Assembly (NCBI GenBank): GCA_028287605.1
Contig: JAQBPI010000113.1
Location: 1 to 10,091 of the forward strand
Source of the DNA: Chloroflexota bacterium
Lineage (GTDB): Bacteria > Chloroflexota > Dormibacteria > Aeolococcales > Aeolococcaceae
Reading direction: 5' to 3'
DNA length: 10,091 nucleotides
Shown here piece by piece: positions 7,086 through 10,091 of this stretch; position 1 is the stretch's first letter, and each line of letters begins with the position of its first letter. The position numbers and the translations under genes were made by a program. The notes under the pieces are model-generated. The model was not told the DNA's origin. It worked only from the letters and a program-made list of their open reading frames with translations, and searched no databases.

Positions 7086-8375
7086 CTAGCGGCGGTCGCG
7101 GAGGAAGGCGGGGATGTCCAGGTCGTCGACCCTGTAGCTCGGCGGGGCCACCGGCGCCGGGGCGCGCTCGGCCTGGAAGTACTGGCGTGCCTGGGGCTCG
7201 TACGCCGGGGCGCTGGCGACGATGATCTCCTCGCGCGGGGCGAAGCCTGTGGCGATGACCGTGATCTTCACCTCGCCGTTGGAGCGGTCGTCGATGACCG
7301 TGCCGAAGATGATCTGCGCCTCCGGGTCGGCCGACTCGGCGACCAGCTGGGCGGCCTCGTTGACCTCGAAGAGGGTGAGGTCGTTGCCGCCGGTGATGTT
7401 GAGCAGGATCCCCTTGGCCCCCGCGATGGTGGTCTCCAGCAGGGGGCTGGCCACGGCGTCCCGGGCGGCGTCGGCGGCCCGGGTGTCGCCGCTGCCGAAG
7501 CCGATGCCCATGAGCGCCGCGCCCTGGCCGGACATGATCGTCTTCACGTCGGCGAAGTCGAGGTTGATCAGGCCGGGGTAGGTGATCAGGTCGGAGATGC
7601 CCTGGACGCCCTGTCGGAGCACGTCGTCCGCGATGCGGAAGGCGTCGGTGATGGTGGTCTTCTTGTCGGTGACCTGCATCAGCCGCTCGTTGGGGATGGT
7701 GATCAGGGTGTCGACCTTGGACTGCAGGCTGCTGATGCCCTCCTCGGCCGCCTTCTGCCGCCGAACCCCCTCGAAGCGGAAGGGCTTGGTGACCACGCCG
7801 ATGGTGAGCGCGCCCTGGGAGCGCACGATCTCGGCGATGACCGGGGCGGCGCCGGTGCCGGTGCCGCCGCCCATCCCCGCGGTGACGAAGACCATGTCGG
7901 CCTCGGCGAGCATCTTCTGCAGCTCCTCGCGCGACTCCTCGGCGGCGTCCTGGCCGACGCTGGGGTTGCCGCCGGCGCCGAGGCCGCGGGTGAGCTTGCG
8001 GCCGATGTGCATCTTCACCGGCGCCTCGCTGCTGTTCAGCGCCTGCAGGTCGGTGTTCACGGCGATGAACTCGACGCCGCGCAGCTTGCTGCGGATCATC
8101 CGGTTCACCGCGTTGCTGCCGCCGCCGCCGACGCCCACCACCTTGATGCGCGCGTTCCCCTCCAGGGTGCGATCCATGTCCTTCACCGGCAGCTCCTCAA
8201 GAATCTCCGACCGGGGCCGCTGCGGGGAGTACCCGTCCCGCAACCCTCTGGTGGTGGTGATGTCGCCCTGCGGCGAGCGCTGGTTCGTCACCGACGGCCG
8301 TGGCGGACGCTGACGCGGGTCGCCCCCGGAGGTGCCGGCCTCGCCATCGCCGTCGCCGAGGCCGTACAGCCGCAT
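7086..8375 (-). CDS. ftsZ: cell division tubulin homologue FtsZ, with an N-terminal extension
   Basis: FtsZ polymerises with GTP into the cytokinetic ring. The core begins near residue 77 with [18 protein letters not shown]. The tubulin signature GGGTGTG is at 169-175, the T7 catalytic loop NLDFAD at 271-276, and the C-terminal binding peptide [13 protein letters not shown] ends the protein after a short linker rich in Pro and Ala. The ATG at 8375 lies four bases after the ftsA stop, giving 429 residues. This adds about 60 residues rich in Pro, Arg and Gly before the core, which is unusual. I kept it because its codons show the bias of real genes: by my count 56 of 63 end in G or C, against about 60 percent G or C in second positions. 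The alternative is a GTG at 8186 with its own ribosome binding site, giving a conventional 366-residue protein. The gene family is certain; the start is not. Confidence 0.95.
   Translation of the reverse strand: MRLYGLGDGDGEAGTSGGDPRQRPPRPSVTNQRSPQGDITTTRGLRDGYSPQRPRSEILEELPVKDMDRTLEGNARIKVVGVGGGGSNAVNRMIRSKLRGVEFIAVNTDLQALNSSEAPVKMHIGRKLTRGLGAGGNPSVGQDAAEESREELQKMLAEADMVFVTAGMGGGTGTGAAPVIAEIVRSQGALTIGVVTKPFRFEGVRRQKAAEEGISSLQSKVDTLITIPNERLMQVTDKKTTITDAFRIADDVLRQGVQGISDLITYPGLINLDFADVKTIMSGQGAALMGIGFGSGDTRAADAARDAVASPLLETTIAGAKGILLNITGGNDLTLFEVNEAAQLVAESADPEAQIIFGTVIDDRSNGEVKITVIATGFAPREEIIVASAPAYEPQARQYFQAERAPAPVAPPSYRVDDLDIPAFLRDRR
8193..8198 (-). promoter_or_regulatory. ribosome binding site for an alternative, conventional ftsZ start
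   Basis: GAGGAG lies six bases before an in-frame GTG at 8186 that would give FtsZ without its long extension. The ATG at 8375 has no comparable site and would depend on coupling to ftsA translation. Both starts may be used. Confidence 0.4.
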
Positions 8376-8379
8376 GCGT

Positions 8380-9639
8380 TCAGAAAAGTTCACGCAACCA
8401 CCGTCCAAAACGTTCGCTGAATCCGTCGTCGCCGGCGCTGTGTCCGTGGCCGTTGCCGCGCCCGTTGCTGCGCAGCCCGTTGCGGACTCGAGCGCGCGCC
8501 CCCCATCTCAGCAGTCCCACCACGGTCGCGTGGTGGGCCCCGCGAAGGTTCTCGTCCATCCCCGCGGTGCCGGTCGGCGAGGCCACCCGCACCGGCATGT
8601 CGGTGACCTGCTGCGCGATCTCGGAGAAGCCGCGCAGCAGGGCGCCGCCGCCGGTGAGCACGATGCCGCCGGCGAGCGAGGCGGGGCTGGTGGCCCTCTC
8701 GACCTCGGCGAGGATCAGCGCCGCCATCTCCCGGGCACGCGGCCCGATCACCTCGGCGAGATAGCGCTGCGGCACCTGCACCGCCTCCTCGTAGCCCATC
8801 GGCGTCATCGTCACCGTGGCGTCGGCGGTCAGGGTGAGCTGGAGGCAGTGGCCGTACTGGCGCTTGATCATCTCCGCGGTCTCGAGGTCGCTGCGCAGGC
8901 CCACGGCGAGGTCGCCGGTGACATGGCTGCCGCCCACCGGGATCACCGCGGTGTGCGCGATGCTGCCGCCGCAGAACACGGCGATGTCGGTGGTGCCGCC
9001 CCCCACGTCGGCGACCACCACCCCGCGCTCCAGCTCCTCCTCCGAGAGCACCGCCTCGGCCGAGGCCAGCGCCTGGAGCACCAGGTCCTCGCAGTCGAGC
9101 CCGGCCTCGTGCACCACCTTGACCACGTTCTGGATGGCGGTGGTGGCGCCGGTGACGATCAGCGCCTCGACCTCAAGACGCATCCCGGTCATCCCCAGGG
9201 CGTCGCGCAGCCCGTCCTGGCCGTCGACGGTGAAGTGGCGGGGGAGCAGGTGCACGATCTCGCGGTCGGAGGGCACCCCCACCGCGCGGGCCGCCTCGAC
9301 GGCGCGGGTGACGTCCTGGGCGCGCACCTCGCGGGAGCGCTTGGCGTCGGCGGCGACGGCGACCAGGCCGCGGCTCGCCTGCGAGGCGATGTGCCCCCCC
9401 GCGAGACCGACGATCACCTGGCTCACCTCCACCCCGGCCATGCGCTCCGCGGCGTCGACCGCCTCGGCCACCGCCTCGGCGGCGCGCTCGATGTCGATCA
9501 CGGAGCCCTTGCGCATCCCGCGCGACGGCGCCTCGCCTGTGCCCTGGACGATGAGCCCGTCGGGGGCGACCTCGGCCACAGCGCAGCAGACCTTCGTAGT
9601 CCCCAGGTCGAGGGCGGCGACACGGCGCGCTCGGCTCAC
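8380..9639 (-). CDS. ftsA: cell division actin homologue FtsA
   Basis: FtsA anchors FtsZ filaments to the membrane and recruits later division proteins. The 419-residue product has the actin-fold nucleotide motifs: phosphate-1 loop DLGTTK at about 11-16, phosphate-2 DVGGGTTD at about 211-218 and the adenosine motif TGGGALLRG at 329-337. A glycine/asparagine-rich linker leads to a terminal amphipathic helix, [13 protein letters not shown] (407-419), which is the membrane-targeting segment. Length matches the usual 420. The GTG at 9639 was chosen because the family begins just before the phosphate-1 loop. Upstream in-frame starts (ATG 9678, TTG 9696) would add residues unlike FtsA and lie upstream of the likely promoter. 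It heads the ftsA-ftsZ-nrdR operon. No ftsQ or mur gene is immediately upstream, unlike the usual dcw cluster order. Confidence 0.96.
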   Translation of the reverse strand: MSRARRVAALDLGTTKVCCAVAEVAPDGLIVQGTGEAPSRGMRKGSVIDIERAAEAVAEAVDAAERMAGVEVSQVIVGLAGGHIASQASRGLVAVAADAKRSREVRAQDVTRAVEAARAVGVPSDREIVHLLPRHFTVDGQDGLRDALGMTGMRLEVEALIVTGATTAIQNVVKVVHEAGLDCEDLVLQALASAEAVLSEEELERGVVVADVGGGTTDIAVFCGGSIAHTAVIPVGGSHVTGDLAVGLRSDLETAEMIKRQYGHCLQLTLTADATVTMTPMGYEEAVQVPQRYLAEVIGPRAREMAALILAEVERATSPASLAGGIVLTGGGALLRGFSEIAQQVTDMPVRVASPTGTAGMDENLRGAHHATVVGLLRWGARARVRNGLRSNGRGNGHGHSAGDDGFSERFGRWLRELF

Positions 9640-9650
9640 ATTGGCTGCTG

Positions 9651-9656
9651 AGTATA
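9651..9656 (-). promoter_or_regulatory. -10-like box TATACT just before ftsA
   Basis: TATACT is a close match to the housekeeping -10 consensus in a very GC-rich setting. Transcription starting about seven bases after it would leave only about five bases before the ftsA GTG at 9639, an almost leaderless mRNA. That would explain the lack of a Shine-Dalgarno sequence. No good -35 hexamer is found at 16-18 bases upstream, which keeps the call tentative. Confidence 0.45.
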
Positions 9657-9691
9657 CCCGCCCCCCGGCGCCCGGCATAGGCTCTCGCGGC

Positions 9692-9719
9692 GGCAAAACC
9701 GCAAGATGCTGGGTTTGCC
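9692..9719. repeat. imperfect inverted repeat upstream of ftsA
   Basis: GGCAAAACC and GGGTTTGCC are nine-base inverted arms with one mismatch, separated by ten bases. The site falls roughly 50-75 bases upstream of the inferred ftsA transcription start, a position that would suit an activator or repressor. It could also be a weak hairpin. Confidence 0.3.
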
Positions 9720-9831
9720 TGCTGAGGATGGCACCATATCTGGGTTCTTGCTGAACGGACGGTCAGCGCGGAGGAGTGCGACCTCGGTCGGCCGAAGGGG
9801 GCGGCGCGGCGTGGAGAAGAGGCCCAGCGGT

Positions 9832-9875
9832 TCTGCCGCCGGTTGAGATTCGCGGCCGGCCGCTCTGCCGCCGGT
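9832..9875. repeat. 12-bp direct repeat flanking a 12-bp palindrome
   Basis: TCTGCCGCCGGT occurs at 9832-9843 and again, identically, at 9864-9875, a 32-base period of about three helical turns. The palindrome GCGGCCGGCCGC occupies 9852-9863 between them. It lies just past the terminator and before the ftsA promoter on the minus strand. No protein gene covers it. It could be a regulator binding site or a remnant duplication. Confidence 0.4.
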
Positions 9876-9879
9876 CTTT

Positions 9880-9910
9880 AAAAACGGGGGGAGGCTACGC
9901 CTCCCCCCGT
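9880..9910 (-). terminator. strong intrinsic terminator on the minus strand
   Basis: A perfect 12-bp stem (ACGGGGGGAGGC at 9884-9895 against GCCTCCCCCCGT at 9899-9910) closes a three-base loop. On the minus strand it is followed directly by TTTTT (9884-9880). There is no T-tract in the plus direction, so it is one-sided. It would end transcripts arriving from beyond the right edge and insulate ftsA-ftsZ-nrdR, which fits an independent ftsA promoter. Confidence 0.85.
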
Positions 9911-10091
9911 CTAGCGCAAGACATCGTGCGCTGGCGCGCCCGATGCCGGCGCTGCCCCCCTCCACGCCGGCACTCGCCGGCGACGCGCGCTTCGCGCGCT
10001 TATCGTGACGGGGCCACCGGTAGAGGGACCAGGAGGAACGCTGCGCGTTCCTCACACCCACCCCCCGAGCGGCTTCACGGGTGGGTGCTTG
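9911..10091 (-). ncRNA. hairpin-rich stretch, candidate structured RNA or folded 3' UTR
   Basis: Five perfect stem-loops follow one another: 10055-10063 with 10079-10087 (9 bp), 10033-10041 with 10045-10053 (9 bp, 3-base loop), 9985-9990 with 9994-9999 (6 bp, 3-base loop), 9965-9971 with 9976-9982 (7 bp, 4-base loop) and 9913-9918 with 9927-9932 (6 bp). The terminator hairpin comes immediately after in the minus direction, so a minus-strand RNA would be a chain of hairpins ending in a proper 3' end. The minus frame open through here would read across the terminator and looks like no protein. It does not show RNase P, tmRNA, SRP or tRNA signatures. The 5' end may lie outside the window. The strand is inferred from the terminator. 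Confidence 0.4.

Noticed and set aside
9981-10011. CGCTTATCGTGACGG on the plus strand, reminiscent of the 3' end of RNase P RNA
   Set aside because: The conserved ACAGAA before it and the GAGGAAAGTCC core elsewhere are absent. The similarity is to a few bases only.
9636-10061. 141-codon open frame on the minus strand overlapping the start of ftsA
   Set aside because: It would read through a strong terminator and five hairpins, and the product resembles nothing. The stretch is better explained as RNA structure and regulatory DNA.
1-10091. Mobile elements, CRISPR arrays and prophage genes
   Set aside because: No transposase or integrase frames, no spaced repeat array and no terminal inverted repeats with target duplications were seen.

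Overview
The window is very GC-rich bacterial chromosome, with coding regions strongly biased to G or C in third codon positions. It carries ftsA and ftsZ together, which argues against most Actinomycetota because they lack ftsA. A high-GC Chloroflexota or Dormibacterota-type lineage fits, but this is an inference from gene content and base composition; no marker here fixes the taxon.

Left block (1-3156, all minus strand, read right to left): a 39-residue single-span membrane protein (3156-3037), a siroheme/[4Fe-4S] nitrite or sulfite reductase (2824-1196), an unrecognised 187-residue soluble protein (1087-524), an unrecognised three-helix membrane protein that overlaps it by four bases (527-108), and the first codons of a possible further gene leaving the window (48-1). 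The reductase gives the block its only firm function: six-electron reduction of nitrite or sulfite in assimilation.

Middle (3157-6474): a divergent intergenic region with a small inverted repeat and a possible eight-codon upstream ORF, then one long plus-strand gene. Its product is a membrane c-di-GMP enzyme with MASE1, PAS, GAF, GGDEF and EAL domains. Both active-site motifs and the GGDEF inhibitory site appear intact. It converges on the next block with only 30 bases between stop codons.

Right block (9656-6505, minus strand): a division operon, ftsA then ftsZ then nrdR. ftsA has a clear -10-like box so close to its GTG that the mRNA would be almost leaderless. ftsZ begins four bases after the ftsA stop and appears to carry a codon-biased N-terminal extension of about 60 residues. 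nrdR, repressor of ribonucleotide reductase genes, follows 44 bases after ftsZ, joining division genes to control of DNA precursor supply.

Far right (9657-10091): no convincing protein gene. It holds an imperfect inverted repeat upstream of ftsA, a 12-bp direct repeat around a palindrome, a strong minus-strand intrinsic terminator, and behind it a run of five more perfect hairpins reaching the window edge. The terminator separates ftsAZ-nrdR from whatever lies upstream. The hairpin run is the best candidate for something undescribed, either a structured RNA or a heavily folded 3' UTR.
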